This document shows, in pieces, positions 8,911 to 17,901 of a DNA stretch of 64,000 nt. Source of the DNA: Hyphomicrobiales bacterium (GTDB taxonomy: Bacteria > Pseudomonadota > Alphaproteobacteria > Rhizobiales > Beijerinckiaceae); NCBI GenBank assembly GCA_027484605.1, contig JAIXSR010000035.1, positions 39,089 to 103,088 on the forward strand, in the 5' to 3' direction. The notes under the pieces were generated by a model. The model made no database searches. It was not told the origin of the DNA and was given only the letters and a program-made list of their open reading frames with translations. A program made the position numbers and the translations under genes. The first letter of the stretch is position 1; the number at the start of each line of letters is the position of its first letter.

Positions 8911-9819
8911 ATGCGCATTGTCGTTGCGCTCGGGGGCAATGCACTCCTGCGGCGGGATGAATCGCCCACGGCAGAGAACCAGTCGCGCAACCTCGCCCTC
9001 GCGACGGAAGCGCTCGCGCCGCTCTTTGCCGCGGGCCACCAGATCATTCTCACGCATGGAAACGGGCCGCAGGTCGGTCATCTCGCAGCAAGGGCCGAGC
9101 GATGGCAGGAAGAGCCCGCGCCGTTGGATGTGCTCGATGCGGAGACAGCGGGCATGATCGGCTATGGCCTGGCCCAGAGCCTCCGGAATGCGATCGGGGC
9201 CACGTCCGAGATCGTCACGCTGCTCAGCGAGGTGGTGGTCGATGGCCATGATCCCGCCTTCGAGCATCCCGCCAAGCCGATCGGTCAGATCTATTCGGAC
9301 ACCGAGATGACGGCCGTGACCGCCAGGCACGCCTGGGTCATGGCCAGGGAAAGCAAGGGCTGGCGGCGCGTCGTGCCATCACCGATGCCAATCGAGATTC
9401 TCGGGCTGGGCGGCATCCGGCTTCTTGTGGAGCATGGATGCGTGGTCATCTGCCTTGGCGGAGGCGGCATTCCGGTCATCCGCGATAGCAACGGCCGGAT
9501 GCGCGGCGTCGAGGCGGTGATCGACAAGGATCTGGCGAGTTCGTTGCTGGCGAGGGAACTGAATGCCGACTGGCTGCTGATGCTGACGGATGTGGACGCC
9601 GTCTATGCCGACTGGGGCACAAAGCAGGCCAGCGCCATTCGAAACATCTCCGTGCCGGAACTGGCCAACCATCGCTTCGAGGCCGGCTCGATGGGCCCGA
9701 AGATCGCTGCCGCCGAGGCCTTCGTCCTGACAACACGCGGCAAGGCGGGTATCGGGCGCCTGCAGGATGCCTCCCTGATCATCGAAGGTCATGCCGGAAG
9801 CCGGATCCTCCCGACATGA
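8911..9819 (+). CDS. arcC: Carbamate kinase
   Basis: Transfers the phosphate of carbamoyl phosphate to ADP, making ATP, ammonia and CO2; this is the energy-yielding step of the pathway. The 302-residue form begins MRIVVALGGNALLRR exactly like other carbamate kinases; the track start at 8875 would add 12 residues that the family does not have. Motifs: LTHGNGPQVGHL, CLGGGGIPVI, VEAVIDKDLASSLLA and MLTDVDAVY. It is the last arc gene and is followed by an AT-rich convergent gap. Confidence 0.96.
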   Translation: MRIVVALGGNALLRRDESPTAENQSRNLALATEALAPLFAAGHQIILTHGNGPQVGHLAARAERWQEEPAPLDVLDAETAGMIGYGLAQSLRNAIGATSEIVTLLSEVVVDGHDPAFEHPAKPIGQIYSDTEMTAVTARHAWVMARESKGWRRVVPSPMPIEILGLGGIRLLVEHGCVVICLGGGGIPVIRDSNGRMRGVEAVIDKDLASSLLARELNADWLLMLTDVDAVYADWGTKQASAIRNISVPELANHRFEAGSMGPKIAAAEAFVLTTRGKAGIGRLQDASLIIEGHAGSRILPT

Positions 9820-9924
9820 CAAACGATGCCCATCCGGATGATGATGGACCCCTGCGCGAAAAATCTAATTTTATCAATATATTTCAATAATTTATGGCAC
9901 GCCTCATACGCCAGCATCCTGTCC
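9820..9924. other. AT-rich convergent gap between arcC and the antiporter gene
   Basis: About 105 bases. The stretch 9861-9896 (AATCTAATTTTATCAATATA and onward) is strikingly AT-rich for this sequence. I see no strong GC hairpin with a T tract, so a classical terminator is not evident. Confidence 0.4.
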
Positions 9925-11724
9925 CTACCCCGCCTTGTCGCCCTTCGCCTTGATGCCGAGCACGGCAACCCGGCCGGCTTCCTGCGCGGCGCTCTGGATC
10001 TCGTGGCGGAATTCATCGCGCTTCTCGTGGATCGAGGCGATGACCTTGCCCGTGGGCACGCCAAGCCAGGTCAGCGAGGCTTCCGAGAGCTGCAGGCTGG
10101 CCTCGATCGTTTCAGGCACGGCATCCGTCACGCCGATGCTGTAGAGATGCCGCGCATGGGCCGCATCCCGCGCGCGGGAGACGATCGGGATATCGGGGCG
10201 GACCGCCCTCACCCGCTGGACGACGAGATCGATCGTCGCTTGCGTATGGATGGTGATGATCACCCCCGTGGCCTCGCGGATGCCGCAGCTGTCGAGGAAG
10301 GCCGGGCTCGAGGCATCGCCGTAATAGACATCGAGGCCCGAGCGCCGGTCGCGCCCCACAGCGCCGGCATCGCTGTCGGTAACGATGAACGGCACCTTGT
10401 GCCGGCGCAGCAGGGCGCAGACGACCCGCCCCACCCGGCCATGGCCGACCACGATGGCATGACTGCCGCTGGCTGCCGGGCGAACCGCCAGCTCCGGATC
10501 GAGGGGCTTGCGCGCATCGGCCCATTGGTCGATCCGCCGGCCGATTCCCGCCAGGCCGGGCAGCAGCGCCATGGTGAGGGCCGTGACCGCCAGCCAGAAA
10601 CTGGCGACCGCCTGCGGCATGACCTGCCCGCTCACCGCGGTATCGATCACCACGAAGGCGAATTCGCCACCGGCGCTGAGTAGCAGCGCGGCCTCGAGCG
10701 AAACCGGCCAGGACAGGGAAAAAAGCCGGCACAGGAGGAGGAGGATGACCGTCTTGATCGCGAGAAGCCCGATCACGGCCACCAGCAGCATCAGTGGCTC
10801 GCGCACGATCTCGCGGATATCGATGGTCATGCCCACCGTGAAGAAGAAGATGCCGAGCAGCAGTCCCTTGAACGGCGCCACGATGCCCTCGATGGCGCGG
10901 CGATACTCGGTTTCCGACAGGAGCAAACCGGCGACAAAGGCCCCCAGCGCCATGGACAGGCCAGCCGAGGCGGCGACGACACCTGTCGCCACGATGACGA
11001 ACAGGATCGCCGCCACGAACAGCTCGTTCGATTGCTGGCTGGCGACCATCCGGAAGAGCGGCCGCAGGAAAAGCCGCCCCAGCACGACAATGGCGGCAAG
11101 GGCGATCGCCGTCTGCAGCAAGGCGAGCCCGATCTTGCTCGACAGGCTGCCGCTGCCATCGCCCCCCGTGGCCATCGAGACAAAGAGCAGGATCGGCACC
11201 ACGGCGAGATCCTGCGCGAGCAGCACCGAGAAGGTGGCGCGGCCGAGGCTGGTATTGAGCCGCCCCTGCCCGGACAGGAGCTCGATGACGATGGCGGTGG
11301 AGGACAGGGCGAGCGCCATGCCGATCACCAGGGCCGGCGTCGGCCCCGCCCCGAGCAGATGCGCCAGCCAGGCGAAGATCGTCGTGGTCAGCAGCACCTG
11401 CGAAAGGCCGAGCCCGAGGACGAGCCGGCGCATCTTGGTCAGGCGCTGGAACGACATTTCCAGCCCGATCAGGAACAGCAGGAAGACGATGCCGAGATCG
11501 GCGATGGCCGAGACGTTTTTCGCATCCACCACCGTCAGCCAGTAGAGGATGGGCAGGTCCTTGACGAAGGTGCCGAGCCCGAGCGGGCCGAGCAGGGCCC
11601 CGGCGCCGAGATAGCCGAGAATCGGCGACACGCCGGACCGGCGCACCAGCGGCACGACGATGCCGGCCGTGCCGAGCACGACCAGCGCATCGCTATAGGC
11701 TGCAATATTGATGCTGCCGGCCAC
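9925..11724 (-). CDS. Cation:proton antiporter with RCK/TrkA-N domain, KefB/KefC/YbaL type
   Basis: 599-residue CPA2-family membrane protein. The first about 390 residues form roughly a dozen hydrophobic segments with SPILGYLGAGALLGPLGLG and FLIGLEMSFQRL, the conserved Kef motifs, and LSSTAIVIELL. The cytoplasmic part begins near residue 424 with the NAD-binding glycine motif HAIVVGHGRVGRVV, then DVYYGDASSPAFLDSCG, typical of a KTN/RCK regulatory domain. Such proteins exchange K+ for H+, often gated by glutathione adducts or nucleotides. No KefF/KefG-type ancillary reductase is directly adjacent, though flavodoxin-fold reductases occur 5-8 kb away. It lies 71 bases downstream of the ABC permease and may be read with it. 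Confidence 0.85.
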   Translation of the reverse strand: MAGSINIAAYSDALVVLGTAGIVVPLVRRSGVSPILGYLGAGALLGPLGLGTFVKDLPILYWLTVVDAKNVSAIADLGIVFLLFLIGLEMSFQRLTKMRRLVLGLGLSQVLLTTTIFAWLAHLLGAGPTPALVIGMALALSSTAIVIELLSGQGRLNTSLGRATFSVLLAQDLAVVPILLFVSMATGGDGSGSLSSKIGLALLQTAIALAAIVVLGRLFLRPLFRMVASQQSNELFVAAILFVIVATGVVAASAGLSMALGAFVAGLLLSETEYRRAIEGIVAPFKGLLLGIFFFTVGMTIDIREIVREPLMLLVAVIGLLAIKTVILLLLCRLFSLSWPVSLEAALLLSAGGEFAFVVIDTAVSGQVMPQAVASFWLAVTALTMALLPGLAGIGRRIDQWADARKPLDPELAVRPAASGSHAIVVGHGRVGRVVCALLRRHKVPFIVTDSDAGAVGRDRRSGLDVYYGDASSPAFLDSCGIREATGVIITIHTQATIDLVVQRVRAVRPDIPIVSRARDAAHARHLYSIGVTDAVPETIEASLQLSEASLTWLGVPTGKVIASIHEKRDEFRHEIQSAAQEAGRVAVLGIKAKGDKAG

Positions 11725-11795
11725 CCTGCCCCGCCATGTCTCCTGGTTGACGGGGCTATCCTAGAGATTCGCGCCGTCGCCGATACCCTTGCCAG

Positions 11796-12668
11796 TCAGC
11801 TTTCGCGCCGGACCGCGCTTTCATGCCAGCGATGCAGCAGCCGGTGCGAAATATAGCTGGTCGCCAGGAAGATCGCGATGCCGGAGACCGAGATCATCAG
11901 CAAGGCCGCGAACATCCGCGGGATCTTCAGCTGGTAGCCGCTTTCGAGGATCCGGTAGGCCAGGCCCGAGGCGGAGCCGCCGGTTCCGGCCACGAATTCC
12001 GCCACCACGGCACCGATCAGCGCAAGGCCGCCGGAAATTTTCAGCCCGCCGAGGAAATAGGGCAAGGAGGCCGGCAGGCGCAGGTAACGCATGGTCTGCC
12101 AGCGATTGGCGCCATAGAGCTGGAACAGCGCGACGAGGTTGTGATCGGCCGAATTCAGCCCGAGGATCGTGTTCGACAGGATCGGGAAGAAGGCCACAAG
12201 CCAGGCGCAGATCAGCAGGGAGAGATTCACATCCCCCACCCAGATGATGATCAGCGGCGCGATGGCAACAACCGGAGTCACCTGCAGGATGACGGCGTAG
12301 GGCAGCAGCGAGCGCTCGAGCCATTTCGACTGCGTGAACAGGATGGCGAGCGACACGCCCACCGAGACCGCCGCGATCAGCGCGGCGAAAGTGATGCGCA
12401 GGGTCACCCAGAGCGCGCCAGACAGGGTCGGCCAGTCGGTGCCGAGCGTCTTGAGGATCTCCATCGGCCCCGGCAGGATATAGGCTGGGATGCCGCGATA
12501 CCGGACGATGCCTTCCCACAGGCCGAGGAAGATCGCGCCCATGACCAGCGGCGCGATGATGCCGGGCCAGCGGCTCTTCGGAATGCCGAGGATGCGCTCC
12601 TCGACCGCGAAAACCGGCGTGGCATCCTGGTCGGTGCCTCGGGCGGAGGCCGGATTGGGCTCGCTCAT
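11796..12668 (-). CDS. ABC transporter permease, NitT/TauT (SsuC/TauC) type
   Basis: 290 residues from the ATG at 12668, preceded by GGGAGAAACC. An alternative ATG at 12683 overlaps the ATPase stop and adds MTGET. It contains about six membrane segments and the permease EAA-type loop ILGLNSADHNLVALFQLYGA that contacts the ATPase. The closing segments (ISGGLALIGAVVAEFVAG, MISVSGIAIFLATSY) match the BPD_transp_1 fold. It works with the ATPase and NMT1/THI5-like binding protein upstream in the same minus-strand operon. The substrate is unknown. Confidence 0.9.
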   Translation of the reverse strand: MSEPNPASARGTDQDATPVFAVEERILGIPKSRWPGIIAPLVMGAIFLGLWEGIVRYRGIPAYILPGPMEILKTLGTDWPTLSGALWVTLRITFAALIAAVSVGVSLAILFTQSKWLERSLLPYAVILQVTPVVAIAPLIIIWVGDVNLSLLICAWLVAFFPILSNTILGLNSADHNLVALFQLYGANRWQTMRYLRLPASLPYFLGGLKISGGLALIGAVVAEFVAGTGGSASGLAYRILESGYQLKIPRMFAALLMISVSGIAIFLATSYISHRLLHRWHESAVRRES

Positions 12669-12679
12669 GGTTTCTCCCG

Positions 12680-13498
12680 TCATGCCTCGATGGCAGCCTT
12701 GAGCGCCTCGGAACCGAGGCGGCAGAGATGGGCATATTCGGCCGAGGTGCGGAACAGGTTGTCGCGCGGGAACGGCGCATCCACCTGCAATTCGCTCATC
12801 ACCCGGCCCGGCCGGGCCGCCATCACGACGATGCGCTGCGAGAGATAGACGCTCTCGAAGACCGAATGCGTCACGAACACGGCCGTGAAGCGGTTGCGCT
12901 CCCAGACAGCCAGCAGGTCGTCATTGAGCTTGTGCCGCGTGATCTCGTCGAGCGCGGCGAAGGGCTCGTCCATCAGCAGGACCTTGGGTTCCGTCACCAG
13001 CGCGCGGGCGATGGAAACGCGCATCTTCATCCCGCCCGACAATTCGCGCGGATAGGCCTTCTCGAACCCCTTCAGCCCTACCAGAGCCAGCATGGCCTCG
13101 GCACGGGCATTGGCCTCGCTTGTCGCCATGCGCCTGAGGCGCAGCGGCAACGTCACATTGTCCAGCGTCTGCGCCCAGGGCATGAGCGTCGGCTCCTGGA
13201 AGACGAAGCCGAGGCTGTGCTCGGCCTTGCCATAGGCATCCGCCCGGTCCGCGCCCGGCCATTCGATCGTCCCGGCACTCGGCTGGGACAGGTCGGAGAT
13301 GATGCGCAGCAGGGTCGACTTGCCGCAGCCGGAAGGACCCAGCAGGCTGACGAACTCGCCCGGGAACAGGTCGAGATCGACATCCCGCAGGGCGAGCGTC
13401 CCGTTGGAGAACTTCTTCGAGAGCTTCCGGATCGAGACGAGCGGGCGTTGGCCCGCCCGCCCCTGCGGAGGCGCTTCAGTCACGCCGGATACGCTCAA
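12680..13498 (-). CDS. ABC transporter ATP-binding protein, NitT/TauT (SsuB/TauB) type
   Basis: 272-residue importer ATPase with Walker A LLGPSGCGKSTLLR, Q-loop VFQEPTLMPWAQTLDNV, signature LSGGMKMRVSIARAL and Walker B VLLMDEPFAALDEITR. The LMPW and EPFAALD sequences are typical of the nitrate/sulfonate/taurine/pyrimidine group. The start at 13498 overlaps the stop of the binding-protein gene (ATGA), so the operon is tightly coupled: binding protein, ATPase, permease. Confidence 0.92.
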   Translation of the reverse strand: MSVSGVTEAPPQGRAGQRPLVSIRKLSKKFSNGTLALRDVDLDLFPGEFVSLLGPSGCGKSTLLRIISDLSQPSAGTIEWPGADRADAYGKAEHSLGFVFQEPTLMPWAQTLDNVTLPLRLRRMATSEANARAEAMLALVGLKGFEKAYPRELSGGMKMRVSIARALVTEPKVLLMDEPFAALDEITRHKLNDDLLAVWERNRFTAVFVTHSVFESVYLSQRIVVMAARPGRVMSELQVDAPFPRDNLFRTSAEYAHLCRLGSEALKAAIEA

Positions 13499-14514
13499 AC
13501 GCCGATGCCCTTGTTGATGAAGTCAAGGCTATAGGCCTTCTTGAAGTCGATCCCGGCCGGGAAGACGCCCGCGCCGTTCATGTCCTTGTAGAAGGTTTCC
13601 CAGCGGGCATCGGTCATGGCGCCGACGCCGAGCTTCAGCGCATCGCCCGACATGACGATGCCACGCTCGGTCATGACCTTGATCGCATAGGCGATCTTGT
13701 CGTCGGTCATGTCCGGGTTGTCCTTCTTGATCAGCGCATTGGCCGCCGCATTTTCCGGGCCGTTCTTCATATAGGCCGCCCAGCCTTCGAGGCTGGCCGT
13801 CACGAAGCGCTGCACGAGATCCTTCTTCTCCCGGACCATTTTCTCGGAGATGTTGATCGTCGTGTTGTAATTGGCGAAGCCCGCATCGGCGATGAGATGG
13901 ACCAGCGGCGTCACGCCGCCTTCTTTCTGGATCGCGAAGGGTTCCGAGGAAAGGAAGCCCTGCTGGCAGACCTTCTTGTCGGCCAGGAACGGCGCCATGT
14001 TGAAGGTATAGGGGCGGATCTGCTCGTCCGAATAGCCGAACTTCGCCTTCAGGAACGGCCAGTACGAGGTGCGGCCGGCAGCGCCGACCAGGATCGGCTT
14101 GCCCTTGAGCTGCGTGAAATCATCATTGCCCTGCCCGGGATGGCAGATGATGACCTGCGGATCCTTCTGGAAGATCGAGGCGATGCAGAGGAAGGGCAGC
14201 TTCTGCTCGACATAGCGGATCGCCTCGAACGAGTTCGACATGATCATGTCGACGGCACCGCCGAGCATCAGCTGCGACGGGTTCTGCTGCGGGCCGCCCA
14301 TGCGGATATCCGCATCGATGCCGTATTTCTTGTAGATGCCGTTGGCGACGGCGTAATAGAAGCCGCCATGTTCGGCCTGCGCACGCCAGTTCGTCTGGTA
14401 GCTCACCTTGTCGAGGGTCTGGGCATTGACGCGCCCGCCGACAACCGGCGTCAGCATGGACCCGCCGATGAGGCCAAGGGCCGCCCTGCGATCGATCCGG
14501 AATTTCGACATCAT
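13495..14514 (-). CDS. ABC transporter substrate-binding protein, NMT1/THI5-like
   Basis: 339-residue periplasmic binding protein. The N-terminus FRIDRRAALGLIGGSML is a twin-arginine-type signal with cleavage probably after VNAQ. The mature part begins KVSYQTNWRAQAEHGGFYYA and contains GIYKKYGIDADIRMGG, characteristic of NMT1/THI5-like proteins that bind thiamine pyrimidine precursors, riboflavin, alkanesulfonates or related small molecules. GGAGG lies eight bases before the ATG. It is first in a three-gene importer operon, divergent from the FAD oxidase gene, which suggests that the imported compound is the substrate of the catabolic block to its right (inference). Confidence 0.88.
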   Translation of the reverse strand: MMSKFRIDRRAALGLIGGSMLTPVVGGRVNAQTLDKVSYQTNWRAQAEHGGFYYAVANGIYKKYGIDADIRMGGPQQNPSQLMLGGAVDMIMSNSFEAIRYVEQKLPFLCIASIFQKDPQVIICHPGQGNDDFTQLKGKPILVGAAGRTSYWPFLKAKFGYSDEQIRPYTFNMAPFLADKKVCQQGFLSSEPFAIQKEGGVTPLVHLIADAGFANYNTTINISEKMVREKKDLVQRFVTASLEGWAAYMKNGPENAAANALIKKDNPDMTDDKIAYAIKVMTERGIVMSGDALKLGVGAMTDARWETFYKDMNGAGVFPAGIDFKKAYSLDFINKGIGV

Positions 14515-14688
14515 GGAATTCGCCTCCGCTTGTGATTATCCGTGCCCTCGGCACGCTCCCCGCCGACCAAGCAACGCATATGCCGTTTCTCGGCGACATA
14601 CTGAATGCGCAGCCTGCCTTCTTCTTCGGCATTATGCCGTCAAGCCGTCACGCTGCCTAGGCGGTCGGCAGGGCTATTTCGCTTTGTC

Positions 14689-14721
14689 ACCAGCCCGTGC
14701 AGCCGGTGATTGCGGGCTGGT
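14689..14721. promoter_or_regulatory. 9-base inverted repeat in the importer/oxidase divergent region
   Basis: ACCAGCCCG and CGGGCTGGT are perfect 9-base arms separated by 15 bases. The element sits 47 bases upstream of the oxidase start (14768) in the 253-base gap between two divergent operons, a usual place for an operator serving both. The regulator is not encoded next to it. A role is inference. Confidence 0.4.
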
Positions 14722-14767
14722 CTGGCGATTGCTAGCGTGAGGGCACATCCTGATCCGGGGAACTTTC

Positions 14768-16156
14768 ATGACAGCCGCTCTCGCCAAGGCCGATACACCG
14801 GCCGCGCCCGACCTTCCGCCCGCCATCCTGGCCATCCTGGCCGAGATCGACGGCATTCCCGTCGAGACCGAGGAGAAGGTGGTCCGCAAGCGGAGCCGCG
14901 ACTTCTTCTGGTACTCCCCGATCCTCAACGAGGAACTCACCGGCAAGAGCGCCGATATCGTCGTCACGCCCCGGTCGGAAGCGGATGTGATCCGCGTCGC
15001 CGCGGCCTGCGCCCGGCATCGCGTGCCGCTCACGCCGCGTGCCGGCGCCACCGGCAATTACGGCCAGGCGGTCCCGCTCCAGCGCGGCGTCCTCATGGAC
15101 ATGCAGGCGCTGACAGCCATCGAATGGGTCAAGCCCGGACATGTCCGCGTCGGCGCCGGCGCGAATATGGGCAAGCTTGACGCCGAATTGCGCCCGCAGG
15201 GCTGGGAATTGCGCATGCATCCCTCGACAAAGCGGACAGCCACGATCGGCGGCTTTGTCGCCGGCGGCTCGGGCGGCGTCGGCTCCGTCACCTATGGCGG
15301 CCTGCGCGAGCCCGGCAACATCCTCGCAGCCCGCATCGTCACCGTCGAGGAGACACCACGCGTCATCGAATTGCGGGGCGATGCCGCCCAGAAAATCAAC
15401 CGCGCCTACGGCACGACGGGCATCATCACCGCGCTCGAGATGCCCCTCGCCCCGGCCTATCCATGGATCGATGTGCTCGTCGCCGCGCCGGATTACGCCA
15501 CCCTGCTCGCCATCGGGCAGGATGTGGCGCGCGCCGATGGCGTGATCAAGAAGCTGCTCTCGCCGATCGCCTGGCCCCTGCCCGACTATTTCGGCCAGCT
15601 GAAGCCCTATTGCCCGGAAGGCCAGCCGGTCATGGCCTGCATGATCGCCGAAGCGTCGCTCGAGAGCTTCCGCGACATTGTCGGCACGCGCGGCACGATC
15701 ACGCTCGAAACGCCGACCCGGGAGGAAGCGGGCAGCACCCCGCTCTACGAATACACCTGGAACCACACCACGCTGCAGATGCTGAAGGCGGATCGCTCCG
15801 TCACCTATCTGCAATGCCTGTTCCCGCAGGCGCGCTTCGTCGAGAGCATTCTCGAGATGGCGGCCCTCTTCCCGGAGGAAATGATCCCGCATTGCGAGTT
15901 CATCCGGTTCGGCGGCCATCTCACCTGCTCGGCCCTGCCGGTGATCCGCTACACCACGAAGGAACGCCTCTACGAGATCATCGCCGCGCATGAAGCCCGC
16001 GGGGTGATGATCGCCAATCCGCATGTCGTCAGCCTGGAGGATGGCTCGCGCCACAAGCGTGCCGATGCGGATCAGCTTGGTTTCAAGGCCGAGATCGACC
16101 CGCACGGCCTGCTCAATCCGGGCAAGATGCGGTCCTATGTGCCGGTGAAGGCGTGA
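14768..16156 (+). CDS. FAD-binding oxidoreductase (D-lactate dehydrogenase/glycolate oxidase-like), copy A
   Basis: 462-residue flavoprotein of the FAD-linked oxidase (PCMH/GlcD) superfamily. The PCMH FAD site is visible as TPRAGATGNYGQAVPL near residue 94 and GGFVAGGSGGVGSVTYGG near 162; the C-terminus closes with DPHGLLNPGKM, the usual FAD-type C-terminal signature. It shares many blocks with the second copy at 18501-19913 (SRDFFWYSP, WNHTTL, AYPWIDVL), so the two are paralogues. ATG 14768 follows GGGGAAC. The stop overlaps the GTG of the next reductase gene. Substrate unknown; a 2-hydroxy acid or cyclic amine are possible for this superfamily. Confidence 0.85.
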   Translation: MTAALAKADTPAAPDLPPAILAILAEIDGIPVETEEKVVRKRSRDFFWYSPILNEELTGKSADIVVTPRSEADVIRVAAACARHRVPLTPRAGATGNYGQAVPLQRGVLMDMQALTAIEWVKPGHVRVGAGANMGKLDAELRPQGWELRMHPSTKRTATIGGFVAGGSGGVGSVTYGGLREPGNILAARIVTVEETPRVIELRGDAAQKINRAYGTTGIITALEMPLAPAYPWIDVLVAAPDYATLLAIGQDVARADGVIKKLLSPIAWPLPDYFGQLKPYCPEGQPVMACMIAEASLESFRDIVGTRGTITLETPTREEAGSTPLYEYTWNHTTLQMLKADRSVTYLQCLFPQARFVESILEMAALFPEEMIPHCEFIRFGGHLTCSALPVIRYTTKERLYEIIAAHEARGVMIANPHVVSLEDGSRHKRADADQLGFKAEIDPHGLLNPGKMRSYVPVKA

Positions 16157-16740
16157 GAATTCTCTATCTCTACTGCCACCCGCTGGCCGAGAGCTTCCAC
16201 GCCGCCATCCGCGATTCCGCCCTGGCCAGCCTTCGGGCGGCCGGGCACGAGGTCGATCTCTGCGACCTCTATGCCGAGGGGTTCGAGCCGATCCTGACCG
16301 CCGGGATGCGGCGGGATTATCACGACACCACGCTCAACCGGAAAGGCATCGAGAGCTATGTCGAGCGCCTGCACAGGGCGGAGGCTCTTGTCGTGCAATT
16401 CCCGACCTGGTGCTTCGGCTTCCCGGCCATGCTCAAGGGCTTCTTCGACCGCCTCTTCTCGCCCGGGATCACCTTCGACCTGTCCGACCCCGCCCATGTG
16501 AAGCCCATGCTCGGCCATATCCGGCAGGTCGTCGGCATCTCCACCTATGGCCGTGACCGCTGGCGGGCCTTCGTCGTGGGCGATCCGCCGCGCAAGATGA
16601 TCACCCGCTACCTGCGCTGGTTTGTTTCGCGCCGCGCGCGGATCCGCTATCTCGCGCTCTATCACATGAATGTCGCCACCGAGGCGCAAAGGCGGGGCTT
16701 CATCGCCCGCGTTTCGGCCGAACTCGGCAAGATCTCCTGA
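16153..16740 (+). CDS. Flavodoxin-fold NAD(P)H oxidoreductase (NQO/KefF-like), copy A
   Basis: 195 residues beginning at GTG 16153, which overlaps the oxidase stop (GTGA) and implies translational coupling. MRILYLYCHPLAESFHAA is the N-terminal strand and flavin phosphate loop of the NAD(P)H dehydrogenase (quinone) family, and VVQFPTWCFGFPAMLKGFFD is the conserved isoalloxazine-binding PxWxxxxPAxLKG region. It is paralogous to the protein at 17902-18492 (DLYAEGF is shared). It probably supplies or disposes of electrons, either for the partner FAD oxidase or a quinone-like product; this is inference. Confidence 0.82.
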   Translation: MRILYLYCHPLAESFHAAIRDSALASLRAAGHEVDLCDLYAEGFEPILTAGMRRDYHDTTLNRKGIESYVERLHRAEALVVQFPTWCFGFPAMLKGFFDRLFSPGITFDLSDPAHVKPMLGHIRQVVGISTYGRDRWRAFVVGDPPRKMITRYLRWFVSRRARIRYLALYHMNVATEAQRRGFIARVSAELGKIS

Positions 16741-16747
16741 GGTTGTC

Positions 16748-17551
16748 ATGAACGCCCGACCTGCCCGCAAGACCCATTGGTTTGATCTCACCGCGCGGGA
16801 TTTCGCCGCCCTCGACAAGGATCGCACCATCGCCGTCCTGCCGATCGCGGCCGTGGAGCAGCACGGACCGCATCTCTCCGTCGGCACGGATTCCCTGATC
16901 GCCCAGGGCATGTGCGATACCGTGGCGGCACGTCTGCCCGAAGCGCTCGACGTCCTGTTCCTGCCGGTGCAATGCGTCGGCAAGTCGAATGAGCATTTGC
17001 GCTCGCCGGGCACCATCACCATGAGCGCGGAAACGCTGATCCGGGCCTGGACAGAGATCGGCGAAAGCGTGGCCCGGGCCGGCATCCGCAAGCTCGTCAT
17101 CGTCAATTCGCATGGCGGCAATGTCGAGATCCAGGGCATCGTCGCCCGCGAGCTCCGGGTCCGCTGCCAGATGCTGGTGGCCCAGACCGCCTGGCGCCGA
17201 CTCGGCGTGCCCGAAGGCCTCTTTTCCGAGACCGAAAATGCCTATGGCATCCATGGCGGCGATTTCGAAACCTCGGTCATGCTGCATTTCGCCGCCGCCC
17301 GCGTCCGCATGGACAAGGCGCAGGACTTCGTGCCGAATTCGATCCGATACGCCAGGGAATACAAGCAGTTGCGTGTCACAGGTTTCACCTCGATGGCCTG
17401 GATCGCCGAGGATAACCACCCCGAAGGCGTGGCCGGCGAGGCCCATCTCGCCACGGCCGAAAAGGGCGCCCGTGCCGTCGATTTCCAGGTCACCCGCTTC
17501 ATCGAGCTGCTGGAGGATATCGCGAGGTTCCCGCTGGAGCAGCTTGCGTGA
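16748..17551 (+). CDS. Creatininase-family amidohydrolase
   Basis: 267 residues from ATG 16748, eight bases after the previous stop. The family uses two metals to open cyclic amides or hydrolyse formamides (creatininase, FAPy deformylase ArfB, MftE). The metal and active-site blocks are VEQHGPHLSVGTDSLIA near residue 36, VNSHGGNVEIQG near 120, and HGGDFETSVML near 170, where HAGEWETS is more usual. The presence of both flavin oxidases and an amidohydrolase nearby fits a role in ring opening of a nitrogen heterocycle. The exact substrate cannot be read from the sequence. Confidence 0.85.
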   Translation: MNARPARKTHWFDLTARDFAALDKDRTIAVLPIAAVEQHGPHLSVGTDSLIAQGMCDTVAARLPEALDVLFLPVQCVGKSNEHLRSPGTITMSAETLIRAWTEIGESVARAGIRKLVIVNSHGGNVEIQGIVARELRVRCQMLVAQTAWRRLGVPEGLFSETENAYGIHGGDFETSVMLHFAAARVRMDKAQDFVPNSIRYAREYKQLRVTGFTSMAWIAEDNHPEGVAGEAHLATAEKGARAVDFQVTRFIELLEDIARFPLEQLA

Positions 17552-17874
17552 TGAACCTGCTCTTTGTCTGTTCTGCCAACAGGTTGCGAAGCCCGACGGC
17601 GGAACAAGTCTTTGCGGACCGGCCCGGCATCGAACCGGATTCTGCCGGGCTTCTGAACACGGCAGACATCGTGCTTTCAGCAGAGCAGGTGGAATGGGCA
17701 GACATCATTTTCGTGATGGAGAAGCGCCACCGCACCAAACTGTCCCAGAAATTCGGAAGGCATCTCAAGGGAACACGGGTGATCTGCCTCGATATCCCGG
17801 ACATCTATACCTTCATGCAGCCGGAACTGGTTGCCTTGCTGGAGCGCAAGGTCTCCCCGTTCCTGAAGCGTTGA
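17551..17874 (+). CDS. Low-molecular-weight protein tyrosine phosphatase-like protein (COG4551 type)
   Basis: 107 residues from the ATG at 17551, overlapping the creatininase stop (TGATG). The N-terminal VCSANRLRSPTAE contains the C-x5-R phosphate loop of LMW phosphatases, and LDIPDIYTF near the C-terminus supplies the general-acid aspartate region. It is shorter than canonical Wzb/Etp phosphatases (about 145-150) but matches the short predicted-phosphatase family. Its inclusion as a coupled last gene of a catabolic operon is odd. Activity and substrate are unknown. Confidence 0.75.
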   Translation: MNLLFVCSANRLRSPTAEQVFADRPGIEPDSAGLLNTADIVLSAEQVEWADIIFVMEKRHRTKLSQKFGRHLKGTRVICLDIPDIYTFMQPELVALLERKVSPFLKR

Positions 17875-17901
17875 GCGGTGGACCCGTGTCGCAGCCTCCG
17901 C

